DNA of 64,000 bases. Origin: an uncultured Holophaga sp. GTDB taxonomy: Bacteria > Acidobacteriota > Holophagae > Holophagales > Holophagaceae. The DNA lies in assembly GCF_963677305.1 (NCBI RefSeq), contig NZ_OY781925.1:2754001-2818000 (forward strand), in the 5' to 3' direction. The notes beneath the pieces are model-generated. The model saw only the letters and a program-made list of their open reading frames with translations. It ran no database searches and was not told the origin of the DNA. Shown here piece after piece: positions 8,923 to 17,451 of the stretch. The position numbers and the translations under genes were made by a program. Every line of letters begins with the position of its first letter. The stretch's first letter is position 1.

Positions 8923-11525
8923 TCGCCGACCTCCTGGCCACCCTGGCCAAACCCCTGGTGCGCCTGCGCTACAAGATCGAACTCAAGGGCACCCTGCCGG
9001 AGAACGGCGGCGGGATCCTCTTCCTGCCCAACCACCCGGCCCTCATCGATCCCGTGATCCTGCGCCTCTGGCTCCAGAAGCCCTGGGCCCCCCATGTCCT
9101 GGCCGACAAGGATCGCATCTCCGGGGGGCTCACCGGCTGGGCCGCCCGCCAGATGAAGGCCCTGCCCCTCCCCGACCCCGCGGTCTACGGGGCCAGCGCC
9201 CGGGACGAGGTGGAGAAGGCCCTGGAAACCTGCGCCGAGGTGCTGAACCAGGGAGAGAACCTCCTGCTCTACCCTGCGGGGCGCATCTACCGGAGCCACC
9301 TGGAGGACCTGCGGGCCGCCAGCGCCGTAGAGGCGATCCTGCAGAAGGCCCCGAAGACCCGTATCGTCCTCATCCGCACCACAGGGCTCTGGGGCAGCCG
9401 CGCCAGCCGCATCCACGGCACCAACCCCCAGATGGGAGCCTTCCTGGCCTTCGGCCTGAAGAAGCTGATCGCCAACCTCTTCTTCTTCATGCCCAGACGT
9501 CCCGTAACCCTCACCTTCCACGAGCCCCCGGACTTCCCCCGTGAGGCGGACAAGCTCACCCAGAACCGCTTCATGGAGGCCTTCTACAACCAGGAGGCCC
9601 CAGCCGGTCGCTACATCCCCTACGGGTTCTGGGAGCTGAGCACAGGCCGGGACCTGCCGGACCCCGTGCCTCCAAGGGCCCAGGGCACCCCGGACAAGGT
9701 CCAGGGCGAAACCCGGACCAAGGTCCTGGAGCATCTCCAGGAACTGAGCGGCCAGAGCGACCTGGGGGAGGACCGCACCCTGGCCCGGGACCTGGGCCTG
9801 GACAGCCTGGGGCGCCTGGAGATCCTCACCTGGCTCAGCCAGGAATTCGGCATCGACGCCTCCGACCCCGAGGCCCTCCAGAGCGTGGGGGATGTTCTGC
9901 TCGCCGCCGCCGGGCTCCTGGACACCAGCGGCCAGGGCAGCCTCAAACCCATCGATGAGCGCTGGTTCGCCCCCCACAGGGCCCCCGCCCAGGTGCCGGA
10001 GGGCCAGAAGCTCCTGGAGGTCTTCCTGGCCCAGGCCCGCCGCCAGCCCGATGCCGTCATCCTGGCGGACCAGATCTCCGGGGTGAAGAGCTACCGGGAC
10101 ATCATTCTGGGCATCCTGGCCCTCAAGCCCAGCCTGGAGGCCATGGACGGCCCCTACGTGGGCATCATGCTTCCGGCATCAGCCGTGGCGGGCATCCTGT
10201 ATCTTGCCGTACTGGCCGCGGGGAAGACCCCCGTCATGGTCAACTGGACCGTGGGGGGCCGCAGCCTCCGCCATGGCCTGGACCTCCTCAAGGTCACCCG
10301 GATCCTCACCTCGGGGCAGCTGGTGGCCAAGCTGGACGCCCAGGGACTGGACCTCTCCAGCATCCAGGAGCACTTCCTGCCCCTGGAGGAACTGGGCAAG
10401 GGCATCAGCACTTCCCGCAAACTCTGGGCCCTCGCCCAGAGCCGCCTCAACTGGAGCGCCATCCGGCCCTCCGCAGCCCCCGAGGTGGCAGCAGTGCTCT
10501 TCACATCGGGCTCCGAGAGCCTGCCCAAAGCCGTCCCCCTCACCCAGGCCAACCTGCTGGCCAACATCCGGGACATGGTCGAGAGCTTCCCCATCATCAA
10601 CCATGCTCGCTTCATGGGCATCCTGCCGCCCTTCCACGTCTTCGGCCTCACCTGTACCACCCTGCAGCCTCTGCTGAGCGGGGTGCCCGTAGTCTTCCAC
10701 CCCAATCCCACGGAGGGCGGTGCCCTGGCCGCCCTCATCGAGGCCTACGGGGCCAGCTTCCTTCTGGGTACCCCCACCTTCCTCTCGGGCATCCTGCGGG
10801 CCGCCAGGGATGAGCAGCTGGCCGGACTCCGCTACGTGGTCTCAGGCGCGGAGAAGTGCCCAGACAGCCTCTATGAGGCCCTCGCCCAGCGCTGCCCCCA
10901 GCTGGCGGTCATGGAGGGCTATGGCATCACCGAGTGCAGCCCTGTGGTGAGTGCCAACCGCTACGAGGACCGCCGCTGCGGGACCATCGGCCAGCCCATG
11001 CCCTCGGTGAAGTGGGTGCGAGTGGACCCTGACAGCGGTGGGCGTTGCGCCCCGGACAAGCCTGGGCTCCTCCTGGTGAAGGGCCCCAGCATCTTCAGCG
11101 GCTATCTCCACTACGAGGGCCCCTCCCCCTTCCAGGACTTCGAGGGGAGCCTCTGGTACCGCACCGGGGACCTGGTGAAGGAGGAGGGCGGCCACCTGGT
11201 CTTCGCCGGGCGCCTCAAGCGCTTCGTCAAGCTGGGGGGCGAGATGGTGAGTCTTCCCGCGATCGAGGAGACCCTCCTGGCCCGCTTCGGATCGCCCGAC
11301 GACGAAGAGATCATCCTTGCGGTGGAAGCCACCCCGGACGAGCTCAACCCAGAGCTGGTGCTCTTCACCATCCGGGAGATCACCCGAGAGGCCGCCAACA
11401 CCGCAATCCGCGAGGCCGGACTGAGCCCCATCCACCACCTGCGCCGGGTGCAGAAGCTGGAGCATCTCCCCGTACTGGGCACCGGCAAGACCGACTACCG
11501 GGCCCTGAAGGAAAAGCTGACATGA
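8919..11525 (+). CDS. Acyltransferase - acyl carrier - AMP-ligase fusion (Aas-like)
   Basis: An 868-residue, three-part enzyme. Residues about 1-240 are a PlsC-type acyltransferase with the catalytic HPALID box (H-x4-D, NHPALIDPV) and the substrate motif LLYPAGR. Residues about 265-345 form an acyl carrier protein-like domain with DLGLDSLGRLE, where the serine would carry phosphopantetheine. Residues about 380-868 are an AMP-binding ligase with FTSGSESLPKAVPLTQ, EGYGITECSPVVS, YRTGDLVKEE and the C-terminal lysine in GTGKTDYRALKEKL. By family it should activate a free fatty acid, load it on a carrier and acylate lysophospholipid at the inner membrane. ATG 8919 overlaps the stop of the LplT-like gene. 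The built-in carrier domain distinguishes it from E. coli Aas, which uses separate ACP. Confidence 0.85.
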   Translation: MIADLLATLAKPLVRLRYKIELKGTLPENGGGILFLPNHPALIDPVILRLWLQKPWAPHVLADKDRISGGLTGWAARQMKALPLPDPAVYGASARDEVEKALETCAEVLNQGENLLLYPAGRIYRSHLEDLRAASAVEAILQKAPKTRIVLIRTTGLWGSRASRIHGTNPQMGAFLAFGLKKLIANLFFFMPRRPVTLTFHEPPDFPREADKLTQNRFMEAFYNQEAPAGRYIPYGFWELSTGRDLPDPVPPRAQGTPDKVQGETRTKVLEHLQELSGQSDLGEDRTLARDLGLDSLGRLEILTWLSQEFGIDASDPEALQSVGDVLLAAAGLLDTSGQGSLKPIDERWFAPHRAPAQVPEGQKLLEVFLAQARRQPDAVILADQISGVKSYRDIILGILALKPSLEAMDGPYVGIMLPASAVAGILYLAVLAAGKTPVMVNWTVGGRSLRHGLDLLKVTRILTSGQLVAKLDAQGLDLSSIQEHFLPLEELGKGISTSRKLWALAQSRLNWSAIRPSAAPEVAAVLFTSGSESLPKAVPLTQANLLANIRDMVESFPIINHARFMGILPPFHVFGLTCTTLQPLLSGVPVVFHPNPTEGGALAALIEAYGASFLLGTPTFLSGILRAARDEQLAGLRYVVSGAEKCPDSLYEALAQRCPQLAVMEGYGITECSPVVSANRYEDRRCGTIGQPMPSVKWVRVDPDSGGRCAPDKPGLLLVKGPSIFSGYLHYEGPSPFQDFEGSLWYRTGDLVKEEGGHLVFAGRLKRFVKLGGEMVSLPAIEETLLARFGSPDDEEIILAVEATPDELNPELVLFTIREITREAANTAIREAGLSPIHHLRRVQKLEHLPVLGTGKTDYRALKEKLT

Positions 11526-11576
11526 CTTCCACCACCGGGCAACCCCGTTCGGCGGGCCTGCTGCGGGGGTGGAAGG

Positions 11577-12335
11577 TCAGCCTTCCAGGACGGACTTCAG
11601 CTTGCCATAGCCGCTCTTGCTCACGGGAAGCCGACTGCCGTCCTTGAGGACGGCCACCCAGCTCTCGGAGGGACTCTGCTCCAGGCGGATCAAGCGATCC
11701 AGCTGGATGATGAAGCTGCGGTGGATGCGCAGGAAGCGCTGGGGGTCCAGGCGCTGCTCCAGGCTCCCCAGAGTCTGCTGCTTGAGGTGGCCCTTCTCCG
11801 GAGTCTTGAGCAGCACATAGTCGTCCTGGGCCTGCACGTAGTCCAGGGTGGAGAGGGGGATGAGCGTCACCTTGGTGCCGTCCTTCACCACGATGCGATC
11901 CAGGGGCCAGTCGCTCTTGGCCTCGGCGCTGAGGGTGGTAGGCTCCACCGCCAAGGGCCTTCCCTCGCCCAAGCGGGTCTTGGCCCGGGTCAGGGCCTCC
12001 TCGAAGCGCTCCTCGCTGAAGGGCTTCAGCAGATAGTCCACAGCGTGGATCTCGAAGGCCTTCAGGGCGTGCTGGTCATAGGCCGTCACAAAGATCACGG
12101 TGGGCCTGGGGTCCAGGAGTTCCAGCACCTCGAAGCCGTCCAGCTTGGGCATCTGGATGTCCAGGAAGAGCAGGTCCGGCTTCAGGTCCGCAGTCTTCTT
12201 CACGGCCTCGAAGCCGTTGACGCATTCCCCGAGGACCTGAATCTCGGGATGACCCTGGAGGTGCTCCCGGACCAGGGCCCTCGCCAGGTCCTCGTCATCC
12301 ACGATCAAGGCAGTATAGGTGCGGCTTTCACTCAT
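11577..12335 (-). CDS. LytTR-family response regulator
   Basis: A 252-residue DNA-binding response regulator. Residues 1-120 are a receiver domain with acidic pair VDDED, phosphoacceptor Asp in LLFLDIQMPKLDGFEVL, Thr in IFVTAYDQHALKAF and Lys in DYLLKPFSEERFEEAL. Residues about 145-252 are a LytTR DNA-binding domain (DRIVVKDGTKVTLIPLSTLDYVQAQDDYVLL, RFLRIHRSFIIQLDRL). It is the last gene of a leftward operon and overlaps the histidine kinase gene by 8 bases. LytTR regulators usually bind direct repeats upstream of envelope, fimbrial or quorum genes. The three LiaF-like proteins encoded upstream suggest an envelope-stress input. Confidence 0.92.
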   Translation of the reverse strand: MSESRTYTALIVDDEDLARALVREHLQGHPEIQVLGECVNGFEAVKKTADLKPDLLFLDIQMPKLDGFEVLELLDPRPTVIFVTAYDQHALKAFEIHAVDYLLKPFSEERFEEALTRAKTRLGEGRPLAVEPTTLSAEAKSDWPLDRIVVKDGTKVTLIPLSTLDYVQAQDDYVLLKTPEKGHLKQQTLGSLEQRLDPQRFLRIHRSFIIQLDRLIRLEQSPSESWVAVLKDGSRLPVSKSGYGKLKSVLEG

Positions 12336-13431
12336 GTTCGGCTCCGGATTCCATATCCAGGGGGAAGATCAGGACAACCCTGTGGCGCCCCTCGAAAAGG
12401 CCGCTCTCGAAACGGGTGCGGGCCTGGAAGCGCCCCTCCAGACGCTGCTTGACCTGCTTCAGCCCGAGGCCCAGCCCCACCGGGGCATCCGCATCGGGGT
12501 CCACGGGGTTCTCCACCTGGATCTCAGCGAAGTCTCCCCGGCGAGAGGCCCTGAGGCTCAGCACGCCCCCCTCAGCCACCTGAGAGATGCCGTGCTTGAT
12601 GGCGTTCTCCACCAAAGGCTGAAGGAGCAGGGGCGGCACCCGGGAGACCCCGATGCCCGGGTCCAGTTCCAGCACCACCTCCAGACGCGCTCCAAAACGG
12701 ATCTGCTCGATGGCAAGGTAGTTGCGGACCAAGTCCACCTCCTCTGCAAGGCTCACGGCATCCTGCTCACCCAGCTTGAGACTCTTGCGCAGGAAGTCAG
12801 AGAGCAGCACGCACATCTGGCGGGCCCGCTTGGCGTCGATGGAGGTCAGGGCGCTGATGGAGTTGAGGCTGTTGAAGAGGAAGTGGGGGTTGAGCTGCGC
12901 TCGCAGGGCCTTCAACTCAGCCTCCCGCGCCAGGACCCGCTGCTCCTGTTCCGAACGCTCGATATCCCGGATGCGGTCCCGCTCGATCAGCAGGTAGTTG
13001 ATGGCCACCACCAGCAGGTACAGGATGGCGATGACCAGGACCATCAGGGCGCCGTGGAAGGGCCCCACCATGGACATGGAACCCGGCTTATGTATCCTGG
13101 CGTATCCATCCCAGAAACCCGCGACGAAGTCCCCCAGGGACCACTCCAGCAACCAGACTCCGTAGCGCCAGAGGAGACCCACCCCCGCCGCCGCCAGGAC
13201 CCAGGTCAGGGCCAGCACCCAGGGATGGGTCCCCTTCAGGGGCATGGCCTTGCAGAGGTAGTAGGAGCTCAGCATGGCCAGAGCGGCCAGGTAGGCGGAG
13301 AGCAGTCCATGCATCAGGGCCGAAGCCAGGCTGGCATGGCCCAGCAGGGGCATGGCGAAGATCACCGCCACCGGCAGCCAGGCCAGACAGTAGACCGCCA
13401 TGCGGACGCGGCTGCCCAGGATCGGGTGCAT
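12328..13431 (-). CDS. LytS-type sensor histidine kinase
   Basis: A 367-residue membrane kinase that should phosphorylate the LytTR regulator encoded immediately downstream. The N-terminal half has about four membrane helices (residues 10-165) without a recognisable extracellular ligand domain. The His_kinase region begins at about residue 170: ELKALRAQLNPHFLFNSLNSISALTSID carries the phosphoacceptor histidine in NPHFLFN. The ATPase lobe has LLLQPLVENAIKHGI (N box) and GLGLGLKQVKQRLEGRF (G box). The gene overlaps both neighbours, by 1 base with the LiaF-like gene upstream and 8 bases with the regulator. Its lack of a sensor domain suggests that the small LiaF-like membrane proteins of the operon supply or modulate the signal. 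Confidence 0.92.
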   Translation of the reverse strand: MHPILGSRVRMAVYCLAWLPVAVIFAMPLLGHASLASALMHGLLSAYLAALAMLSSYYLCKAMPLKGTHPWVLALTWVLAAAGVGLLWRYGVWLLEWSLGDFVAGFWDGYARIHKPGSMSMVGPFHGALMVLVIAILYLLVVAINYLLIERDRIRDIERSEQEQRVLAREAELKALRAQLNPHFLFNSLNSISALTSIDAKRARQMCVLLSDFLRKSLKLGEQDAVSLAEEVDLVRNYLAIEQIRFGARLEVVLELDPGIGVSRVPPLLLQPLVENAIKHGISQVAEGGVLSLRASRRGDFAEIQVENPVDPDADAPVGLGLGLKQVKQRLEGRFQARTRFESGLFEGRHRVVLIFPLDMESGAEHE

Positions 13432-13985
13432 CAGTTCTTCACCTCAAGCCCACCGCAGACCAGCTCGCCGGTGAGCACCAAGTGGTGGGCAGGCTGGGCG
13501 GGGGCGTGATAGCCATCCAGGTCCACGCCACCGGCCACGCACTTGACCTTGGCCGTCACCGCCCAGTCCCTGGGGATGCGGATCTCGGCTCCCCCGCATA
13601 CGGCATTGATCTCCAGGCTGACCGGATCCTGAGCCGGCCGGACCTGCGTCAGGTCCAGCTCGATGCCACCCAGAACCGCCTTGACCCGGCCACCGGTGAA
13701 GGCCTGGGAGGTGAGGGACGCCTCGATGCCACCCAGGACCACGCTTCGGTCGAAATAGGCGTCACTGGAGGCACTGGCGGGTCGGGTGTCTGTGGAAGGC
13801 AGCGTGGTGGCATCGTCATCGGCCTCGACGCGGACCTCCACTCTGGGGTGTGCCTGCCTGCTGCGACGGTGCCCCAGGCCCGAGGCGAAGCCCAGGAGGC
13901 CGCAGACCACCAGGATGAGGCCACCGATGAGATAGGCGCGGGATCGGGCATCCCGGCCGGGAAGGGAGGATCCAGGTTCACTCAA
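13431..13985 (-). CDS. LiaF-like C-terminal domain protein with one membrane helix
   Basis: A 184-residue protein with a single membrane segment at about residues 17-38 (AYLIGGLILVVCGLLGFASG). A Thr/Ser/Asp-rich linker follows, then at about 75-184 a domain of repeated beta-hairpin units: SVVLGGIEASLTSQAFTGGRVKAVLGGIELDLTQ, INAVCGGAEIRIPRDWAV and VAGGVDLDGYHAP. This resembles the C-terminal domain of LiaF and VraT-like proteins, which sense or inhibit cell-wall antibiotic response kinases. It overlaps the upstream LiaF-like gene by 4 bases and the kinase gene downstream. The role as regulator of the LytS kinase is inferred from this order and from LiaFSR systems. Confidence 0.75.
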   Translation of the reverse strand: MSEPGSSLPGRDARSRAYLIGGLILVVCGLLGFASGLGHRRSRQAHPRVEVRVEADDDATTLPSTDTRPASASSDAYFDRSVVLGGIEASLTSQAFTGGRVKAVLGGIELDLTQVRPAQDPVSLEINAVCGGAEIRIPRDWAVTAKVKCVAGGVDLDGYHAPAQPAHHLVLTGELVCGGLEVKN

Positions 13986-14692
13986 TGCTTCACCTCCGCC
14001 CCACCGAAAAGGACGAGACCTGTGAGGACCAATGTGGGGCGGGCAGCTCCACCGCTGGCGGCGGGTACCGCCTTGTGGTGGATGCCCCCGGCGATGGCCG
14101 TGGTCTGGATGGAGATGTTCCAGCCCTCCGGCACCCTGATCTCCCCGCCCCCGAAGAGGGCGAAGACATCCAAGCGGGCTGTCTCCTGCACCATGGAAGC
14201 CTGCCGCAGGTCCACCTCGAAGCCTCCCATGATGGCCGTCAGCTCACCCCCCTTGAAATCCGAAGAGGTCACCTGCTGTTTGAAGCCGCTGAGGATGGCT
14301 GTGCCCTGCAGGAAGTCCTGGCTCTGCTTGAGCTCCACGGGCACGTTCCGGTGGCGTTTGAGGGCACCCAGGACCACCAGGATGCCGATCCCGATGAGGA
14401 AAAGGGGGCCGATGAGGCTGGAGACCTCTCCATGGCTGAAGCGGGAGAGGAGCAGGAAGGCCCCCACCCCGATGAGGATGTAGGCCCCGGTACGCCGCTC
14501 CGGACGCTGGCGCAGCTTCATGAAGCCCAGGAGCACCAGGACCAGGGGCCAAAGGGAGATGAAGAAGTGGGGGGGCAGGAAGACCAGATCCAGCTGGTCC
14601 AGCCCGATGAGGGCACCCAGCACGATCAGGATGATGCCCATCACCAGACGGGGACTCAGGAGGTTCTTGCGCGTCTCAGGCTCAGGCGTCAT
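13982..14692 (-). CDS. LiaF-like membrane protein
   Basis: About 236 residues from the Met at 14692 (MTPEPETRKN). The N-terminal 110 residues carry four short hydrophobic segments of the LiaI/LiaF transmembrane type (LVMGIILIVLGALIGLDQL, FFISLWPLVLVLLGF, GAYILIGVGAFLLLS, LIGPLFLIGIGILVVLG). The C-terminal 110 residues are the LiaF-like beta domain (AILSGFKQQVTSSDFKGGELTAIMGGFEVDLRQ, VFALFGGGEIRVPEGWNI). In Firmicutes, LiaF holds a histidine kinase inactive until cell-wall stress. Here it precedes a shorter paralogue and the kinase. I preferred 14692 over an earlier in-frame start at 14764 because it overlaps the upstream stop by 11 bases and removes a low-complexity leader. Confidence 0.8.
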   Translation of the reverse strand: MTPEPETRKNLLSPRLVMGIILIVLGALIGLDQLDLVFLPPHFFISLWPLVLVLLGFMKLRQRPERRTGAYILIGVGAFLLLSRFSHGEVSSLIGPLFLIGIGILVVLGALKRHRNVPVELKQSQDFLQGTAILSGFKQQVTSSDFKGGELTAIMGGFEVDLRQASMVQETARLDVFALFGGGEIRVPEGWNISIQTTAIAGGIHHKAVPAASGGAARPTLVLTGLVLFGGAEVKH

Positions 14693-15089
14693 GGGCGTCC
14701 TCCCTTGCATCCTCGCAGAAGCCGCTCTCCCTGCGGTGACCTTTGAACCGCTCCCCCAGGACACTGCGGAGAACCATCACCATCCCCACCCACACCAGAG
14801 CCAGGGGCCAGACCTGGTGGGCCAGGCCGTGGTGCCCGGTCACGCCCAGGAGCCAGAAGAGCCCTCCCAGGATCATGGCGTGTCCACCCCAGTGCAGAGG
14901 CCCCCGGGCGATGAGGCGCAGCACCCCGAAGAAGACCAGCACCCATGGCCAGAGGTGCCGGGAGAGGGTGATGTCCAGGAAGCCCATGTGGCGGGCATAG
15001 AGCACACCCCCCATGCCCATCAGGGCGAGGCCCAGCAGGATGCTTGAGGCCAGGTGCCCCTTGTCCTTGCGATTGCACCAGATGTTCAT
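14682..15089 (-). CDS. Four-helix membrane protein of the LiaI/LiaF transmembrane type
   Basis: About 135 residues from Met 15089 (MNIWCNRKDKGHLASS). It consists of about four hydrophobic segments: SILLGLALMGMGGVLYARH, HLWPWVLVFFGVLRLIA, HAMILGGLFWLLGVTGHHG and VWPLALVWVGMVMVLRSV. The pattern, including paired Trp-Pro motifs (LWPWVLV, VWPLALV), matches the membrane half of the next protein in the operon, so it looks like a LiaF-like protein without the beta domain. The short His/Arg/Asp-rich tail is probably cytoplasmic. Its start lies one base after the stop of the 37-residue gene upstream. A part in signal perception or in scaffolding the kinase is inferred from context only. Confidence 0.75.
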   Translation of the reverse strand: MNIWCNRKDKGHLASSILLGLALMGMGGVLYARHMGFLDITLSRHLWPWVLVFFGVLRLIARGPLHWGGHAMILGGLFWLLGVTGHHGLAHQVWPLALVWVGMVMVLRSVLGERFKGHRRESGFCEDAREDAHDA

Positions 15090-15090
15090 G

Positions 15091-15204
15091 TCACTTCCTC
15101 CGGGTCCGGGGCAGGCCATGGGCGAAGAGCAGCAGCCCCATCAGGGGCAGCAGCACCAGAGGATGCCACCACAGAAGCTCTGGACCAGACTGGGGCGGGA
15201 TCAT
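15091..15204 (-). CDS. Tiny single-pass membrane protein, first gene of the LiaF/LytTR operon
   Basis: A 37-codon gene. The ATG at 15204 has a perfect AGGAGG six bases upstream, the strongest ribosome site in this operon. The product begins MIPPQSGPELLWWHP, continues with one hydrophobic helix (LVLLPLMGLLLFAHGL) and ends with the basic tail PRTRRK. The stop TGA at 15091-15093 is followed one base later by the ATG of the next membrane protein, so translation is coupled. Small membrane peptides at the head of such operons (compare LiaI) can tune kinases. No family can be assigned to so short a sequence. The evidence is the ribosome site, the spacing and the clean hydrophobic pattern. Confidence 0.65.
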   Translation of the reverse strand: MIPPQSGPELLWWHPLVLLPLMGLLLFAHGLPRTRRK

Positions 15205-15287
15205 GGAAGGCCTCCTGGACCCAGGCTAGGCCCTGCCTTCCCAACCGGCGACGGCGGATCGGCGAACACCCGCTGGGAGTCGGCGGA

Positions 15288-15899
15288 TCACCCCTCCCAG
15301 TGGACGAGCCCCCCCCGGCTGCGCTCCTGCCAGGCCTTCTCCAACTGGGCCTCCCGCCCGGGAGGGATGGCAAAACGCACCACAGCCCTGGAGCCCAGGA
15401 AGTCCTGTCCCAGGATCTCCACCTCGGCGAAGGCCCCCAGCACCGAAAAAGGCAGATGAGCCGCCTCGGGCGCCACCTCGATGCTCCCTCGCCGCAGGAC
15501 CCGGACCTCCTCAAAGAGCCCCTGCGCCTCGGCCTCGGCAAGGACCCCCTGGACCCCATCGGTGTAGGCCCGCACCAGGCCGCCAGTCCCCAGCTTGGTG
15601 CCACCGAACCAGCGGATGCACACCACCAGCAGATCCGTCAGCCCCCCCCCCTCCAGAACCTTGAGCATAGGGGCCCCGGCGGTGCCAGAGGGTTCACCGT
15701 CATCGTCGGCACCCCAGGCCTCCACAGGACACCCACTGCGCCAGGCGCTGCAGTGATGGGTGGCATCGAAGTCCCGCTTCCGGAGCCCCGCCAGAATGAG
15801 AGAGCGTTCCTCGGGGGATGCGGCGGGATGAAGCTCAGTCAGGAAGACGGAGGCCTTCTCCCGGAAGCGGTGGGTGCAGCTTGCGGTGGGACGCCTCAA
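15288..15899 (-). CDS. YigZ/IMPACT-family protein
   Basis: A 203-residue protein of the IMPACT (YigZ) family. The N-terminal domain shows the family signatures SVFLTELHPAASPEERSLIL, ATHHCSAWR and DDDGEPSGTAGAPMLKVLEGGGLTDLLVVCIRWFGGTKLGTGGLVRAYTDGV, the most conserved stretch of the family. The C-terminal domain (about 135-203) is the smaller EF-G-domain-IV-like part. The biochemical role of bacterial members is not settled; eukaryotic IMPACT acts in translational control through GCN1/GCN2. The gene is followed leftward after about 80 bases by the LiaF/LytTR operon and preceded by an unknown gene with a 3-base gap. It may start a few codons later, but the frame is certain. Confidence 0.9.
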   Translation of the reverse strand: MRRPTASCTHRFREKASVFLTELHPAASPEERSLILAGLRKRDFDATHHCSAWRSGCPVEAWGADDDGEPSGTAGAPMLKVLEGGGLTDLLVVCIRWFGGTKLGTGGLVRAYTDGVQGVLAEAEAQGLFEEVRVLRRGSIEVAPEAAHLPFSVLGAFAEVEILGQDFLGSRAVVRFAIPPGREAQLEKAWQERSRGGLVHWEG

Positions 15900-15902
15900 G
15901 GA

Positions 15903-16574
15903 CTACCGCCAGGTCACATGGTAGCGGTGATGATGTCCCTCGACGCCCTCACCCTCCGGCTCCTCATAGCGGACCTCCACATCCACGGCTCCCGTCATGC
16001 GCAGTGCCTCCTCCAGCCATCCCGTCGCCCCGAAGCGCCAGTACTCCGGGTACAGGCCTGTGGCCCAGACATGGAGCGTAGCGCAGCTGTGCCCCTCATG
16101 CTCCACCTCCAGGACCCCTCCGCGGAAGTAGAAGTGGAAGAGTCTGGGGATGTTCGACATCAGAAAGCTGGGACTGAGGAAGCGGAGCATCCAGGCATGG
16201 ATGGAGGTGAGCTGCTCCCGGGCGGCTGCCCGCCCCCGCTCCAGGGTCCGGATGCCGATCTCCGTCCGACCATACGCCAGGCTCAGCTCGGTGGCCAGAG
16301 CCACATCCACCCACTCGAAGGTTCCCACCGGCCGTGAAAAGGCCGCCCGGCAGGGCTCGGAGACCCTGTCCAGCAGAGCCTGCCACGCCGCAGGGCCACC
16401 CTTCCGGTGGATGATTTCGCGAAGATGGCAGACCAACTGACCCCGCTCATGGGTCAGAGCCAGTTCCTCTTCCCGGGGTCTGCACCCGTTTTCATACAAC
16501 CCGACGACTGCCAATTCAACCACCCCAGGGCCATCCTGGAGTATAGAACACCGAGAGGAAGCCAACTGCCACAA
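15903..16574 (-). CDS. Unknown protein, resembles DUF2378/TIGR02265-type proteins
   Basis: About 223 residues, no signal peptide. The middle and C-terminal part, including GRAAAREQLTSIHAWMLRFLSPSFLMSNIPRLFHFYFRGG and TGLYPEYWRFGATGWLEEALRMTGAVDVEV, has the layout of heme-NO-binding-like DUF2378 proteins common in Myxococcota and Acidobacteriota: a helical first half, a basic Arg-Leu-Phe helix, then a beta hairpin and a short helix with aromatic residues. That match is from memory and tentative. No metal or catalytic motif stands out apart from the His-rich EGHHHRYHVTW near the C-terminus. It ends 3 bases before the YigZ start region and is probably co-transcribed with it. The N-terminal 30 residues may be non-coding, since another start could be used. 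Confidence 0.55.
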   Translation of the reverse strand: MWQLASSRCSILQDGPGVVELAVVGLYENGCRPREEELALTHERGQLVCHLREIIHRKGGPAAWQALLDRVSEPCRAAFSRPVGTFEWVDVALATELSLAYGRTEIGIRTLERGRAAAREQLTSIHAWMLRFLSPSFLMSNIPRLFHFYFRGGVLEVEHEGHSCATLHVWATGLYPEYWRFGATGWLEEALRMTGAVDVEVRYEEPEGEGVEGHHHRYHVTWR

Positions 16575-16665
16575 GCGCGTGAAAGACGGCCGCCCCTCCC
16601 TGAGGCTTGGAAAAGCCCTCTACCCCTGCCACATTAGGTTCTTCCGGCTGTCGGGGGAAACAGGC

Positions 16666-17451
16666 ATGGGCCTTCTTCTTGCCATTGATGTGGGCAACAC
16701 CAATATCGTTCTGGGGCTCTTCGACCTCTCTCGGGACAGCGAGTCCCCTGCTCTGCAGGCCTGGCGGATCTCCACGAGCCGGGAGCGGACACCGGATGAA
16801 TACGGAGTGGCCAGTCTGGCCCTGCTCCGGCACCACGGCATCGAGCCGAACCAGATCACCCACGTGGCCATCTCCAGCGTGGTCCCGCCCCTCCATCCCG
16901 TGCTGGACGCCTGGATCCAGTCCTACTTCAACGTGAACCCCTTCTGGGTCGGGCCCGGCATCAGGACCGGCCTCAAGGTGGTACTGGACAACCCCTCCGA
17001 GCTGGGCGCGGACCGCATCGTGAACTGCGTAGCGGGCATCGAGCGCTACGGCGTGCCCCTCATCGCCATCGACTTCGGCACCGCCACCACCTTCGACGTG
17101 GTCAATGCCAAGCGCGAGTATCTGGGCGGCCTCATCCTCCCCGGGCTCAAGATCAGCGCTGAAGCCCTCTTCCAGCGGGCCTCCCGCCTGCCCAGGGTGG
17201 AGATCGCCGAGCCGGAGCGCCTGGTGGGGCGCAATACGGTCCAGGCCATGCAGTCCGGCCTCTTCTACGGCTATGTCGGCCAGGTGGACGGCATCCTGGA
17301 GCGGCTCCTGACCGAGTATCCCGATGCCCGCGTGGTAGCCACCGGCGGCCTCGCCCGCACCATCGCGGCCGCCACCCGCCACATCCACGACTGCGACCCG
17401 GACCTGACCCTGGATGGGCTGCGCATCCTCTGGCTCAAGAACCACCGGTGA
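16666..17451 (+). CDS. coaX: Type III pantothenate kinase
   Basis: Catalyses ATP-dependent phosphorylation of pantothenate, the first step of coenzyme A synthesis, in the cytoplasm. The product is 261 residues, normal for CoaX. Motifs of the ASKHA fold are visible: LLLAIDVGNTNIVLGLFD (phosphate 1), GADRIVNCVAG, PLIAIDFGTATTFDVV (phosphate 2) and RVVATGGLA (adenosine). ISSVVPPLHP is a further family signature. I use Met 16666 because it directly precedes the phosphate-1 strand; the frame is open upstream to 16579 with no family homology. The biotin ligase gene follows with a GTGA overlap, so the two cofactor genes are translationally coupled, a frequent arrangement. Confidence 0.95.
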   Translation: MGLLLAIDVGNTNIVLGLFDLSRDSESPALQAWRISTSRERTPDEYGVASLALLRHHGIEPNQITHVAISSVVPPLHPVLDAWIQSYFNVNPFWVGPGIRTGLKVVLDNPSELGADRIVNCVAGIERYGVPLIAIDFGTATTFDVVNAKREYLGGLILPGLKISAEALFQRASRLPRVEIAEPERLVGRNTVQAMQSGLFYGYVGQVDGILERLLTEYPDARVVATGGLARTIAAATRHIHDCDPDLTLDGLRILWLKNHR

